Under the pieces are notes generated by a model. It was given only the letters and a program-made list of their open reading frames with translations. It was not told where the DNA came from and did no database searches. From Aporrectodea caliginosa (taxonomy: Eukaryota > Annelida > Clitellata > Crassiclitellata > Lumbricidae): a DNA stretch of 64,000 nt. Location of the stretch: contig JACEVL010000150.1 in the NCBI GenBank assembly GCA_020284085.1, positions 3,495,616 through 3,559,615 on the forward strand. Reading direction: 5' to 3'. Positions 35,226-46,015 of the stretch are shown piece by piece. The translations under genes were made by a program, and so were the position numbers. How positions within the stretch are numbered: the first letter of the stretch is position 1; the number at the start of each line of letters is the position of its first letter.

Positions 35226-35795
35226 ATTTTCGGGTTTTGTTGATTTCTTCGTGCTGCATACTAATAAGTTCGCCCTACGCAGCCAACCGCATATTGTTTC
35301 TCATCCTTATATAGCTTCAGACGACACGTTTTAAAGGTGTCTAAAGACATCGCTCTATCCGTTTGCAACCGTGTCTCGTAATCCGCCTGATAAACTATTT
35401 CGAAATCTATAGAGAACTATTCTACAAAAAAACTCGAAATATAAAACTGGCTGTAATGTTTTTATTAGATTCGGTAAAATTATAAGAATTTTCATTTTAA
35501 CTATGATATGAAATTTCTTTAGCGTTTCTTCCAAAGAAAGCTAAATTTAGACATTTCGAGAGAACCAATAATGTTCATTTTTCATTCACACAGTGTTATT
35601 GTAGTGCTCTTAAAAAAGAAACTCTGAGGCGTCATCTTGAGCCATTGCTGAGACGTTCCAGGTCCATCTGCATAGACATTGCCTCTGCACTTGTTTACTT
35701 GCTTTCAAAGCTCACGCAAGTTCACTAATTAGCAACATGCTTCTTAAATGATTGGGGAAATGAGGCCAGGAACCACTGCTACAGAAAAACATGTA
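35225..35795. other. No gene recognised
   Basis: A TTTAAAGGTGTCTAAAG string (35330-35346) of the family-D type. The rest is AT-rich without structure. Confidence 0.35.
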
Positions 35796-35799
35796 GGCT

Positions 35800-36040
35800 A
35801 CAATGATATTCATATTTACATTCCATTTACATTTGCATCTATATCAACATCTACATTTACCTTTGCATTTGCATAACACTTCAGTTACATTTTCATTTGA
35901 TTTAAGCTACATTTTATTCACATTTACATTTAATGTACATTTCATTTAGGCTTACATTTTCATTTACATTTACGTTTCACTTACATTAACATTTTACTTA
36001 ACACTCACATTCACGTTAACAATAACATTAACATTTATAT
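35800..36040. repeat. ACATTTACATTTGC degenerate minisatellite
   Basis: About 240 bp of loosely repeated CATTTACATTT / ACATTAACATT hexamer-like units. Confidence 0.75.
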
Positions 36041-36660
36041 TTTTTCTGATGTACGCTGACCTGCAAGAGTTCTTCAGTGTGTTCCTGTTTCCAATGACTA
36101 CGACGTCGTTCTCCCGATGGAACTTAACGACATTCCTGGCCGTTAGAGAGCGCGTTGTACAGCGATCGACGCGATCAAGAAAAGATGGAGAACAGTTCGC
36201 CGAATAGCTGAAGGCATCTGAAGACAAACGGAGCAACAAAAACGCAATCAATTAGAATCCTAATCGTATCTCAAATTTATAAAAGGGCTACTGGAAAGCT
36301 AAGTATAGGACACCAACTTATGTCCTTCCTATCAGAGCGGTCGCTTATAGATCGATGTCCAGTGGAGGTCCGAGTCAGGTTGCCAGGGAGAGAAGATAGA
36401 GGAGGAATCACAAAGAGGTTCGTTCTATCTTGGTAGCTAAGGCGTCAGAAACATCGCAGTTTCTAAAATGTACACCTTCATATTATTATAATTATTTATT
36501 TATGAAGTTACGCAATCAAATGACCCAAGCATCAATCGATGGCGCTAAACCGATGCGAGTGAAGGACTTGCTGAAGGTCCCTACTCAGCAACCCTTTCAG
36601 GGGAGGATAATTGAACCCGTATTCGACGTTTTATTGTATTTGTATTGTATTGTATTGTAT

Positions 36661-36872
36661 TTGAACACATGTTATAGCGCCCCTTCCAGATTCCTATTCA
36701 GAGGCGCTCCCGACTACTGCGCAGACGCTGAATCGGAGTTTCACGCCGAAGCGCATGAGCAATTGCGAGTGAAGGACTTGCCCAGGGTCCCTACGCGGCG
36801 GCTTTGAGGTGGATTCGAACCCGCAACCCTCCAGCTGCAAGGCACCGAACATACCCCTACACCACCGCGCCC
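36661..36872 (-). mobile_element. SINE-1 copy, minus (half of a dimeric SINE)
   Basis: GCGCGGTGGTGTAGGGGTAT head at the right end, GGTTCGAATCCACCTC B-box, and the GAGCGCCTCTGAATA...GGGGCGCTATAACA 3' end. Flanked on both sides by (GTATT)n, i.e. (AATAC)n tails. Confidence 0.85.
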
Positions 36873-36904
36873 AGTTGTATTGTGTTGTATTGTATTGTAT
36901 TGTA

Positions 36905-37047
36905 TTGTACTCCACGTTTATATTGCGACCGAGCCACAAGCAGTAAAGATCCGAGAAATTAATCTCTGATAAACCGACCGAACGGGAATCGAACCCGGGC
37001 CGCCGGCGTGGAGAGCGGGCTACCAACCCACTCGGCCACTCAGGACC
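36905..37047 (-). mobile_element. SINE-2 (tRNA-derived), minus
   Basis: On the minus strand: GAGTGGCCGAGTGGGTTGGT (A-box) and CCCGGGTTCGATTCCCG (B-box), then TCAGAGATTAATTTCTC, ATCTTTACTGC and GCAATATAAACGTGGAGTAC with an (AATAC)n tail. Directly upstream of SINE-1 in the same orientation. Confidence 0.85.
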
Positions 37048-37049
37048 TT

Positions 37050-37612
37050 TTACAAGGCGTGTCACAAGGCGAGCGGATGCATGCAGAGTTGAGCGACATC
37101 TTTTGACAGGCCGTTGAAGACGACGGAAATTAGATCTCACCATTTCCCAACGGTCCTATTGCAGCATACAACTTAATTGACGGTCTTTAATTAGCCTCGG
37201 TAGGCCTAGGTACGTCTTAAAGGTTTTTTATGCCAAGATGAATTTATTAGCCTTTCTGTTCGCAATCGTATTTATATAACACGATTTACAAAGGTTTTAA
37301 AGGTGTCTAAAGAAAGCGGCTTAGTACTAGTGAATTAGTATCCAGCGATTAACGACATCTAGCATCCAGGAACACGCCGCCAACAGAGCCTTGCAAATAA
37401 GTCAAAGTTATAATTTTCCCATTACTACATAATTATATAATTATATTGACTACGTTTTGAAGGTGTATAAATTAAACTAAGATAATTCCCCTCAGCCACA
37501 AGTTGACGCTAAATACTTGCAGCCACCACATGAAATGCAACGCTTCAATTAGACACCTTTAACTTATAAATCTGCGTATTATAAGAAGAATTAATTACGT
37601 TCAATCGCTACA
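37050..37612. other. Spacer between inverted SINEs; D-type strings
   Basis: Contains TTTTAAAGGTGTCTAAAG (37288-37305), ATTAACGACATCTAGCATCC (family C, about 37348) and TTAGACACCTTTAA (37550). No gene. Confidence 0.5.
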
Positions 37613-37614
37613 TT

Positions 37615-37695
37615 AGAGCTGTAATATGCCAAAACTAATCTTTGTCGGCGGCGACGGCCTATGTTGTCATAAGCTGCCGTTAAACTCTGGATCCA
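37615..37695 (-). repeat. Family-B dispersed repeat, minus
   Basis: GAGCTGTAATATGCCAAAAC...GGCGACGGCCTATGTTGTCA...GCCGTTAAACTCTGGATCCA; same unit as 33292-33363, inverted. Confidence 0.9.
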
Positions 37696-37734
37696 GCACC
37701 ATCAAAAGGAAGGGACTGCGCCACTACTCGCTCG

Positions 37735-37822
37735 TTGGCAGTGCCAGTCCCAAGCCTGGATGAAGGAGGAGGGCGACGCTAATGCTCTGATTTATTTTCA
37801 TACAGTGTCGTTAAACTGAAAC
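37735..37822 (-). repeat. Family-A dispersed repeat, minus
   Basis: GGCAGTGCCAGTCCCAAGCC, GGAGGAGGGCGACGCTAAT, ACAGTGTCGTTAAACTGAAA. It lies 40 bp from a family-B copy in the same orientation; the same pairing recurs at 59416/59612. Confidence 0.85.
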
Positions 37823-38099
37823 TACTACTACTCCTCGAAAGGAAGCTTTCTTTTCTTCCCTCTAACTTTCAGTTGTTGTCTTTGTAGGTATTTCATTGCG
37901 TTTGGACTTCTTCAGTCTGTATTTATTCTCAGCATTTTCAATCAAGTCTCTATTAGTTTTCTTTCCTTTCTTGCTTTCTCCGTACCTGTATAGCTTTTAT
38001 GTTTCTGAAAATTAAACTGAAAAACTTTTCCCAGGTACATTCGATCAGCAGTTACACGCATTAACCTCTGATTTTTTAAGCACCAATTAGAGACAACTA

Positions 38100-38260
38100 G
38101 TAGACCGAGTGGCCGAGTGGGTTGGTAGCCTGCTCTCCGCGCCGGCGCCCCGGGTTCGCTTCCCGGTCGGTCGGTTTATCAGAGATTAATTTCTTGGATC
38201 TTTACTGCGGGTGGCTCGGTCGCAATATAAACGTGGAGTACAATACAACACAATACAACA
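38100..38260 (+). mobile_element. SINE-2 copy, plus
   Basis: GAGTGGCCGAGTGGGTTGGT and CCCCGGGTTCGCTTCCC, then TCAGAGATTAATTTCTTGG and a (CAATA/CAACA)n tail. Inverted relative to 36905-37047. Confidence 0.85.
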
Positions 38261-38274
38261 CAACACAATATACT

Positions 38275-38490
38275 GGGGCGCGGTGGTATAGGGGTATGTT
38301 CGGTGCCTTGCAGCTGGAGGTTTGCGGGTTTGAATCCACCTCAAAGCCGCCGCGTAGGGACCCTGGGCAAGTCCTTCACTCGCAATTGCTCATGCGCTTC
38401 GGCGTGAAACTCCGATTCAGCGTCCGCGCAGTAGTCCGGAGCGCCTCTGAATGGGCAATCTGGTAGGGGCGCTATAACAAGTGTTCAAAT
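38275..38490 (+). mobile_element. SINE-1 copy, plus
   Basis: GGCGCGGTGGTATAGGGGTA head, GGGTTTGAATCC degenerate B-box, GAGCGCCTCTGAATG...GGGGCGCTATAACA 3' end and a (CAATA)n tail. With SINE-2 at 38100 it forms a dimer in mirror orientation to 36661-37047. Confidence 0.85.
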
Positions 38491-38744
38491 ACAATACAAT
38501 ACAATAGTAGACATTCTGAGAGGATTTCCTCATTGTCGCTCATGACGAACGACAGCAAAGAGATCATTTCTAGTAGATATAAAATAAGTAAGTAAGTAAG
38601 TAAGTAAGTATATTCTTTATTTATCCAATAACCACAGAGTCATCCTCAAAGCCAACCATCTAAAGTTCAAACTGGATTGAAAGTTAAAAATAACTCTGTT
38701 ATTGAACCTATGAATGCTACTTCACAAATACATCAACTTTTGAA

Positions 38745-38850
38745 CAAAATTGACCTATTTATAGCGATATGGTAAAGCGATTTAAAGGTGTTTTCTGCGT
38801 GCGTCTTTTGACATTATCCCTCAAAAGGGCATAAATTCGCATAATTTCTT
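38745..38850 (-). repeat. Family-D dispersed repeat, minus
   Basis: ATAGCGATATGGTAAAGCGA, TTTAAAGGTGTTTTCTGCG, CGTCTTTTGAC, CCCTCAAAAGGGCATAA. Other copies at 43845+, 47805+, 49028-, 51142+. Confidence 0.7.
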
Positions 38851-39184
38851 GAAAGTTCCATTGCTTTGGAATCGTGTCTTCCATAATTAATATTCTTAAT
38901 ACAGTAGCTGAGAAAAGTCTTTATTTCTGACCAATAACGCCAAAAGTAACGTAACTTGGCTGAGAATTCCGATCTAGACTTAAATAAAGACTCAAATCTA
39001 AGGACCAAATTGGAATCCTGGATCAGTGATTCCTCTTCTTTTCCAGACTTTAACGTCATCATGTGGCAACTGAGGCCGTTGAAGTCTTAAGAGTATTTTG
39101 CTGTTGTGCTGTGGTTTCGTTCACCCGCTTCCTAGTCATCTATGACATTGACGTTAGCTACTAAGCAGCAAGCTAATTCCATAG

Positions 39185-39300
39185 TGCTTTACTTTGATGA
39201 AGGTGGAACGTCGATCCCGCTAGGTGGCGCCTTACTACAGTAAGCAATGTTAAAAGCCCTTAGACTTTTGGGGGTAATTTGTCATAAATAGTCTTGGTTT
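39185..39300 (+). repeat. GCTAGGTGGCGC dispersed unit, copy 1
   Basis: CGCTAGGTGGCGCC...AGTAAGCAAT...CCTTAGACTTTTGGGGGTAA...GTCATAAATAGTCTT is repeated at 47630-47730. Each copy is near a family-D repeat. Confidence 0.65.
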
Positions 39301-39309
39301 TTGAGCTAC

Positions 39310-40200
39310 AGTTTAATGGGTAATACAGTCTTCTGTGATCAGTAGCTTTTGTCTTTTTGCACTATCGTAGGCTACTTCGGAACGCCAATATTTGACCAAT
39401 TTTGTGGACTTCCCAGCAATAAGTGAAAATACAGCTGACATCATTGAAAATAGCGTAATTAAGTTGGACAATCACCCACTACAGTGTGCTCAGTCGAATA
39501 TTCCTCCGAGATGGCGCTTAAATCAATCACCAGTTGTCATCAGCCGCCATTGGTTTAAAATTTATCTACCGTATAATAAGAAAAACACAAAATGACGATC
39601 CGCAGTTCTGCTTGTGCACACGATTCTCCTCCGTGTCCGATTGTATTCTCCAATAAACCTCTGATCCTCAATCGACCAAATACAGGAACAACAACAACAG
39701 ATGATACAACTCACCCAGAAAATCTTCTGCTGCTAGATGAATAGTATCAAATTTGGGAACGTGTGTTTGCACGAATGCAGCCAATCGATCAACCTCATAA
39801 AAACTAGTCCGACGTATTCGCAAACGGAAGTCAATCGGCGCCTATATTCGTCTCAATTAAAAAGCGTTTAAAGGGTGTTTAACGGGGCTGTTGATATTGC
39901 GGTTATGTTAATGTTTGTACCACTGTAAATGCTAATTGACCAAAATACATTTTATTAATATTAATTATATTATTTCGAAAACAATTATAACGCTGGTCGA
40001 CTGTCACTAACATGGCCATGGTCAACGACGTTCGTCAGATGGCGCTGATGTCTCCGGACATAACCGGAAACATACGAGCCACTCGTCGGAATTATCCGGG
40101 CAAGAGAACCTCTCGAAACATAATCGAAATGGCTAACAATCCAACTGTCATCTCTGCCTGGCAATAACAATGTCAGTCTGTCTGTCTGCCTGTTTGTACG
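39310..40200. other. No gene recognised
   Basis: No repeat structure or coding signal except a GCGTTTAAAGGGTGTTTAAC string (39864) of D-type. Confidence 0.35.
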
Positions 40201-40249
40201 TATGTATATACGTATGTATGTATGTACATGTATGTATGTATGTATGTAT

Positions 40250-40964
40250 TAGGGTACTGCGGGTATACCCGTACCCGCGGGTTTACCCGTACCCGACCCG
40301 TACCTGCGGGTCGGGTACGGGTCGGGTACGGGTCGGATAGGCATTTCACGGGTCGGGTCGGGTACGGGTAGGAGCATCACGGGTACGGGTATACCCGGTT
40401 TTACCCGTACCGATATGAAATTTTGGGGTTACGTGTACTACTGAGTACAAAGACTTACTATAACTGGCGGTATTCTGTCTAAGTACCATATCCTCGTGCT
40501 GACCTATGTCCGTGCGTCTTAGTGAACTTGACATTCATTGAAAGATGTCCAAATACAGTTACAAAGTGCCACTACTACTACAACTACTGCTGCTGCTGCT
40601 ACTGCTGCTGCTGCAACTATTATTATCATCATCATCATCAACATCATCATTATCATCAACATCATCATTATCATCAACATAATCATTATCATCACCAGCA
40701 GCAACAGTAGCATTATGATCACCACCACCACATCAGCCTATTATTATTTCTACTACATGATAACTATTGAGCCTATTGTCATGGTAGAGACTGGGACTCA
40801 ATGGGAAGGCCAACTAATAAATGGCGGGTTCGGTACGGGTACGGGTATACCCGCGGATACGGGTCGGATCGGGTAGTAATTTTGAGTACGGGTCGGGTAC
40901 GGGTAACGTTTATGGGTTACGGGTACGGGTCGGGTAGCAAAAACGCTCTACCCGCAGACCTCTA
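40250..40964. mobile_element. GGGTACGGGTCGGG-rich TIR element, 715 bp
   Basis: Ends TAGGGTACTGCGGG and (inverted) TAGAGGTCTGCGGG. Both halves are built of repeated GGGTACGGGTCGGGTACGG that are mutually inverted. GTATGTAT flanks both sides, but the site lies in a (GTAT)n array so the duplication is not decisive. The middle (40570-40720) is a CTA/CTG/CAT trinucleotide microsatellite. hAT-like, non-autonomous. Confidence 0.75.
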
Positions 40965-41084
40965 GTATGTATGTATGTATGTATGTATTTCTTTATCTGT
41001 CTGTCTGCGACAGCATGTTTGTGTTCGAATATAATATGTTTGTTTTTCTATCTGCTGAGTTAAAAAATCTTAAATAATTTCCGT

Positions 41085-41165
41085 TTTAGTTTCAGTTTCC
41101 GTTAAACGGAAATTCATAAATTTCGTTTCAGTTTCTATTTCAGTTAACTGAAATACCACGGTATC
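41085..41165. repeat. TTTCAGTTTCCGTTAA palindromic repeat
   Basis: GTTTTAGTTTCAGTTTCCGT, TAAACGGAAATTC, TTTCAGTTAACTGAAAT: overlapping inverted blocks of the TTTTAGTTTT family. Confidence 0.5.
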
Positions 41166-41627
41166 AGACTGCACATTACAACATTAATTGCATGAGAGCG
41201 CGAGAATTTTTACTGAAACTAATTATTTTAGAACAGCTATGTACATTGTTATTATGTACTTTTGGACACTTCCGGGGCCACTGACGTCGGCCCAATGTGG
41301 CATTCTAAAGTTTATCCCTGTTCAAATGGAGGCAAAGGCGGTAGGATCATCATAGGACATCAAAGACCGTTGACTGAATCGCATTGTCGTTTTCGTAACC
41401 GAAACTAATACTAAAACAATAATGATTGGATATCTGTCCGCAAGAATTAAAAGAAGAATGAAGACTAAATTTTAATCTAAATCGAGATAAAACGAAAATA
41501 GTATGGCAGATAAATTGTTGAACAGTTTTTGCCGTTCCTATGGTATTGCAATTATTATTCTTTCTCAGGAAGTTATTCGGATTCCCAGTACATGTAGCGA
41601 TTGAAAGAAATTATATATTGGTGGTTT

Positions 41628-41712
41628 TCTGTTTAACGACTAGCTGTGTGGTAACAAAGACCATTAGCGTCGCCCTCCTCCTTTATCCAGGCTTGGGACT
41701 GGCACTGTTATA
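41628..41712 (+). repeat. Family-A dispersed repeat
   Basis: GTTTAACGACTAGCTGTGTG, ACAAAGACCATTAGCGTCGC, CCTCCTCCTTTATCCAGGCT, TGGGACTGGCACTG. Confidence 0.9.
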
Positions 41713-41714
41713 TA

Positions 41715-42122
41715 TTGCGACGTTAAAGAGCTTTTAAAAGGTTTCTAAAGAGGTCATTCCGTTATCCATTATTTCACGGCGTTCACGGCTGTCATTGCCT
41801 GTCAAGTCCATTGACTCGAAAGTTGTCCTATCCTGTATATTTTAAAATTGTTATAAATATCTGCTGGTGATCATTTAGTCGGTTCGAGAGTTTTTAACGA
41901 CTTTAGCGACGAGCTGCTTTGGTTCAACGTCATCCTGTGATTTCAACGATGTTGGAAACTCTCACCCGCGTAGTTTCATTACGTAACGACATCTTGTGGC
42001 TGCCGATGTCGTTGACGTTGACCTTACGTTACGAATTAAACTTACATTGTCCACCATTGGTTATTCTATTTCAACAGTTTAACGACATCTTTTGGCATTA
42101 AGGGCCGTTAACATCGATTGGA
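41715..42122 (+). repeat. Module M copy 1 (about 400 bp)
   Basis: About 400 bp shared with 43255-43650 and, inverted, 49350-49850. Contains four family-C-like TTTAACGACATC...CCGTTGAC units at roughly 100-bp steps; the clearest is ACGTAACGACATCTTGTGGC at about 41978. Confidence 0.8.
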
Positions 42123-42136
42123 AAAGAATGTTTCGT

Positions 42137-42358
42137 CCCATTGCAGATCCTTACAGATCAGGGGAGTAACTTCGAGGGGAATCTGTTCCGGGACCTCTGT
42201 AAGTTATTGGGGATAGATAAGGTGCGAACTTCCGCCTATCACCCGAGTGGGAATGGGCTCATAGAGAGGTTCCACAGGACGCTTAATGCCATGCTGGGGA
42301 AGGTGGTAAGCAGCCATCAAAGGGATTGGGATGAACATTTGCCCCAAGTCAAAAAATA
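42137..42358 (+). pseudogene. Ty3/Gypsy integrase core fragment
   Basis: Reads LTDQGSNFEGNLF (second catalytic Asp region), TSAYHPSGNGLIERFHRTL (the conserved HP..NG..ER..R block with the catalytic Glu) and DWDEHLP. Only about 70 codons survive, with no LTR or RT nearby. It ends sharply where LINE-3 sequence begins at 42360. Confidence 0.9.
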
Positions 42359-42359
42359 A

Positions 42360-42590
42360 ATATTCTGGGTGTTGAGCTTACAGCGAAATTTGGGTTCTCC
42401 AGTCACATTAAACGTTTGACCAGAAAAGCAAGGCAGTACTTTTATGCACTTCGTATCCTGAGGTCTCACGGGCTCTCGGGGACAGTTTATTTGATGTAGT
42501 TCGTGCCACTACGGTTGGTATGATGCTGTATTGCTCGCCTGTGTGGTGGGGCTTTGCGAGAGTGCAGGAACGGGAGGCGCTTGAGGTCCC
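42360..42590 (+). pseudogene. LINE-3 fragment fused to the integrase relic
   Basis: ILGVELTAKFGFSSHIKRL and LYCSPVWWGFARVQE match the post-RT region of the LINE-3 at 44095 (LLYAAPAWWGFAGQQ). Frames break near 42495. Confidence 0.75.
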
Positions 42591-42768
42591 TCTACTTGGA
42601 ATGACCTCCCCCTCATTAAGGGCTAACCTAATGGCTAGTGTTTCCTCTTTGGTCTCTTGTTCTTTAAAGACGTTACTATTCCCCGTGGTTTTCGTGCTGA
42701 GAGCGCTTCTGAATAGTTATTCTGAGAGAGGCGCTATATAAATCTTTAGATACGATACGATACAGCAG
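42591..42768 (+). pseudogene. CR1-like LINE 3' end fragment
   Basis: TTGGAATGACCTCCC encodes a WNDLP-like motif. The end GAGAGGCGCTATATAAAT and a (GATAC)n tail match the LINE-1 3' end style. Third element in a direct-fused chain. Confidence 0.7.
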
Positions 42769-42852
42769 TCACATTGAGGCCTGAATTTCACTACAATTGA
42801 CTTCGGTTGAAAACTTTGTTCAATATCAGTGTTAGCTTCATCATCATCATCA

Positions 42853-43038
42853 TCAGGATCCATGGGCCGAAAGCCCGTAGGTGTCCAATGCAAATTTCGT
42901 CATCCGTTTCCATAATCCTCTGTCTTGCGCCAATACACTCAAACTGTGTAGGTCTTGTTTGCACCAATCCCTGATGTCATCAGTCCATTCCCTGTTAGGT
43001 CTTCCTCTTCGTCCACTTCCATCCATCATACCCATCAT
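42853..43038 (-). pseudogene. LINE C-terminal relic, minus
   Basis: GRRGRPNREWTDDIRDWCKQDLHSL-type sequence (on the minus strand, from about 43020 down), the RGRP..W.DDI..W tail common to RTE/craniofacial-like LINE proteins. Preceded by a short (CAT)n. Confidence 0.75.
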
Positions 43039-43254
43039 GACAGTTTGTTAGCTTCATAGCGAAAGCTAAAATTAAAACTAAAATAATGAGCTTTTTGTTC
43101 ACCAGAACCGAACGCAGAACGAAAATGTTTTTAAACTGAAACCAGATTTTAAATAAATGAAAGCAAGATCGTTGATTATATTTTTTCGTATTGTATAATA
43201 ATATTCCTTATCCAGAAATGTCTAAATGTTATGAATACAGTCATATTGAGCGAA

Positions 43255-43655
43255 ATTTATTTATATATTGCAACGCTTGGTAGCCTTTTAAAGGTTTCTA
43301 AGAGAACGTCGCATTATCCATTTTTAATGACATTCATGGCTGCCAGGTTCCGTTGATTGCGAAAGTTGTCCATTCTTGTAAAATTTTTTAAATATTATCT
43401 GCTGGTGATTAGTTGGTGTCAGAGTTTTTAACGACTTTAACGACGAGCTGCATTGGCGTTATACTTCATTCAACGATGTAAGGGACTCTCACCGGTGATT
43501 GTTGTCATTACGTAGCGACATCTTGTGGCTGCCAGAGCCGTTGACGTCGACCTGGCTTTAGGAATTTAACTTAGGCTTAATTATCTGCCAGTGGTGATTA
43601 CATTTTCCAAAGTTTAACGAAATCTATAGTATCAAAGACCGTTTCCGACGTTAAG
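43255..43655 (+). repeat. Module M copy 2
   Basis: Aligns with 41715-42122: ATATTGCAACGCTTGGTAGC, TTAACGACTTTAACGACGAG, ACGTAGCGACATCTTGTGGC, GCCGTTGACGTCGACC, AAGTTTAACGAAATC. Ends in a (GTAA)n tract at 43657-43710. Confidence 0.8.
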
Positions 43656-43676
43656 TAAGTAAGTAAGTGTATCCTT

Positions 43677-43710
<34 letters not shown>

Positions 43711-43844
43711 TTAATTGTTAACCGCATTTTGGTTATGAAGAGAAAGTTGTACTGAGTTATTGTTAATGGTGTTCTATGGTCTCCGTCCTCGATATCACGA
43801 AGGAGTGCTCATTCCAGTAGACAATAATCTACTTACTTACTTTC

Positions 43845-43925
43845 TAAAGGGATGGCGTCAAAAACTCAAAGAACTCAGCTAAGACACCTTTAAATCGCTC
43901 TATAATTGGGCTATAAATAAAAAAT
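43845..43925 (+). repeat. Family-D dispersed repeat
   Basis: TTTCTAAAGGGATGGCGTCA, AAGACACCTTTAAATCGCTC, TATAAATAAAAAATCGC. Confidence 0.75.
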
Positions 43926-44094
43926 CGCTAAATTGCAATTCACAGTAGAACATTATTAAATTTGTATCAAATCATTTTAATCACAGTAGGGCCTATGTGC
44001 ATCATAGACAGTATTATTGCAACGATTTAAAGCGTTGGTTGGTTAGTCGCAATTACGGAAGTTTAAATTCGATCTTTTAAACTAACTGTAACTC

Positions 44095-44570
44095 AAGGGT
44101 CTGCAACTTTATGATGTAGTACGTGCAACAACAGTGGCTCGTTTACTCTATGCTGCCCCGGCCTGGTGGGGGTTTGCGGGACAACAGGATAGATGCCGAC
44201 TTCAATCAGTAATAAGCAAGCTAATCCGCCTCCGGTATCTTCCTGAAGACTACCCAAAATTTGAGCGACTTTGTCTTGAAGCTGACACCCGTCTTTTCTC
44301 TGCGGTCCTGATGAACCAGGGCCACGTACTGCATAGTTTACTTCCACCAAAAAGCCCCAACAATATAACCTGCGACCGCGATCGCACGACCATTGTGTAC
44401 CTCTGGCAGATAATTTACAGCGAAAGACGTTTATTGTTAGAATGTTGTACTTGTATTGACATTAACTGTTGATTGTTGTTAAGATGTATGTACACCAGAG
44501 TGCGGATATGCAATTGGTTTTATTAAAGAATATACTTACTTACTTACTTACTTACTATTAATGAAACGAA
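44095..44570 (+). pseudogene. LINE-3 3' end with (TTAC)n tail
   Basis: DVVRATTVARLLYAAPAWWG, ISKLIRLRYLPEDYPKFERL and LHSLLPPKSPNN are the C-terminal region of a Jockey-superfamily-like LINE. The 3' UTR ends GGATATGCAATTGG, TTTTATTAAAGAATA and TACTTACTTAC. 5'-truncated. Confidence 0.85.
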
Positions 44571-44679
44571 ATAGGGCCTATTAGCATCATTGTCGTCTTA
44601 CTAACTATAAATTAATCCGCAAAGGAACTCAACGCTTTAAATGTTTGGCGCAATATTCGTTGAATTAATCCGTTAAATT

Positions 44680-44700
44680 AATCAATCAATCAATCAATTC
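44680..44700. repeat. (AATC)n tract
   Basis: Short AATCAATCAATCAATC run, as found at SINE-3 tails. Confidence 0.6.
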
Positions 44701-44871
44701 TTTTATTGATCACCATAATACGATCACATACAAACACAATCAAGACATTCAAGTGCAGTGGCGTCAATAGGTAGACCCAAAGGAACATAAGGTTCCGCTA
44801 GCAGTTTCATCAATCATTAATCTAACAGTATTTTGTTTATTCATCATTTACAATCCGCTGGTCATTTGTCA

Positions 44872-44958
44872 TTTAACGACACTGTGTCAGAACAAATTAA
44901 CAATGCTGACTGAAGTCATCCTCCTTTTTACTCCAGGCTTAGGACTGGCACTGCTAGA
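44872..44958 (+). repeat. Family-A dispersed repeat
   Basis: ATTTAACGACACTGTGTCAG, then CATCCTCCTTTTTACTCC and AGGCTTAGGACTGGCACTGC. Directly abuts the 3'-truncated edge of the minus LINE-3. Confidence 0.85.
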
Positions 44959-46015
44959 GTACGGTCAGGGACGCAACTCTAAGAACACGCATTGATTCAA
45001 CTCGTAAGGCTTCAGGCAATATCGGTGGAATGGACGAGATTTTCAGTTTGCCTTTTCGAGATACAACCATCTCACGAGTCTTGTTCTGGTTAAGACGTAG
45101 GTTGTTCTTCTCAGCCCAATTCAAAATGCTGTAAAATTCTTCGGCTACAGTATCATGGTGTGACGAATCAACTAACAAAATAATATGTTTCATCTGCATA
45201 TTTGAGTAAAAGGTTGAAGCTATTTTTAAGCTGAAGGTCAGATGCACCCACAACATAAGAGGCAGGGCCTACCCCAAACCCGTGAACGACACTAGCATTA
45301 ATGAATGCCACCTCAGAGATAACTCCATTGAAGCAAGTGACATGACCTCTGTCGTGAAAATAACTGATCAGCCAATTGTACACAGAGTCAGGTTATTATT
45401 ATATTCGTTTTATTGGTAACAAAAACTGATAGTCACACCGCCATCAGGTACATTGCAATTTAAAACAAGTTATTAATGAATGCTAAGCAAGATTGTACCA
45501 TATACCATAACAAGAAACCAATGTTAGAGCGACAATAAGGCAACAAATTGTTATCAACTATTACCTGATGAATTGTTAAGTTAATTGAGAGAGTAACGTG
45601 GGATGAGTAATTTATCAGCATTAGTGGTTTGAGGATGGCTTTTTATACAGGACTCGTGAGATAAAAAGTTTATCATCTTTAGTGGGCAACACAATGTTGT
45701 GAGGGCGTGGTCTCATTTTGTAATGACGATCAATAATCGGAGGAAAAAGCGGCCGAAGAACATGGAAGTCGTTTCTGGAGACAGCAGCCAGGAGGCGATC
45801 ATCAGCCTGGTATGTCCAAAACTGCGAGCATTTCGGTAAGTGACGAATGGCGGACAGAGTCAAAAGCCTTCGAGAAATCCATGGAGATGACTACCACATA
45901 GTCATTAGTTTGTAGTAAAGTTGTAATGTTTTGCAGTAATGCTATAATGGCTGCAGTCCGAGATACACCACATAGGGTCCGAGATACGCCATTTAAAGGC
46001 GTCAAAACAGTAGAC
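44955..46015 (-). pseudogene. LINE-3 reverse transcriptase relic with a nested copy
   Basis: Outer element on the minus strand: FSKAFDSVRHSSLTEML (46005-45805), then YNWLISYFHDRGHVTCFNG and VGPASYVV (45383-45240), then LRLNQNKTREMVVS (44954-45256, where YADET/ADE sits at the catalytic block). Inserted between them, about 45398-45800, is a 5'-truncated LINE-3 3' end (LLAAVSRNDFHVLRPLFPP, RPRPHNIVLPTKD) with its own tail. Several frameshifts; not functional. Confidence 0.85.
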
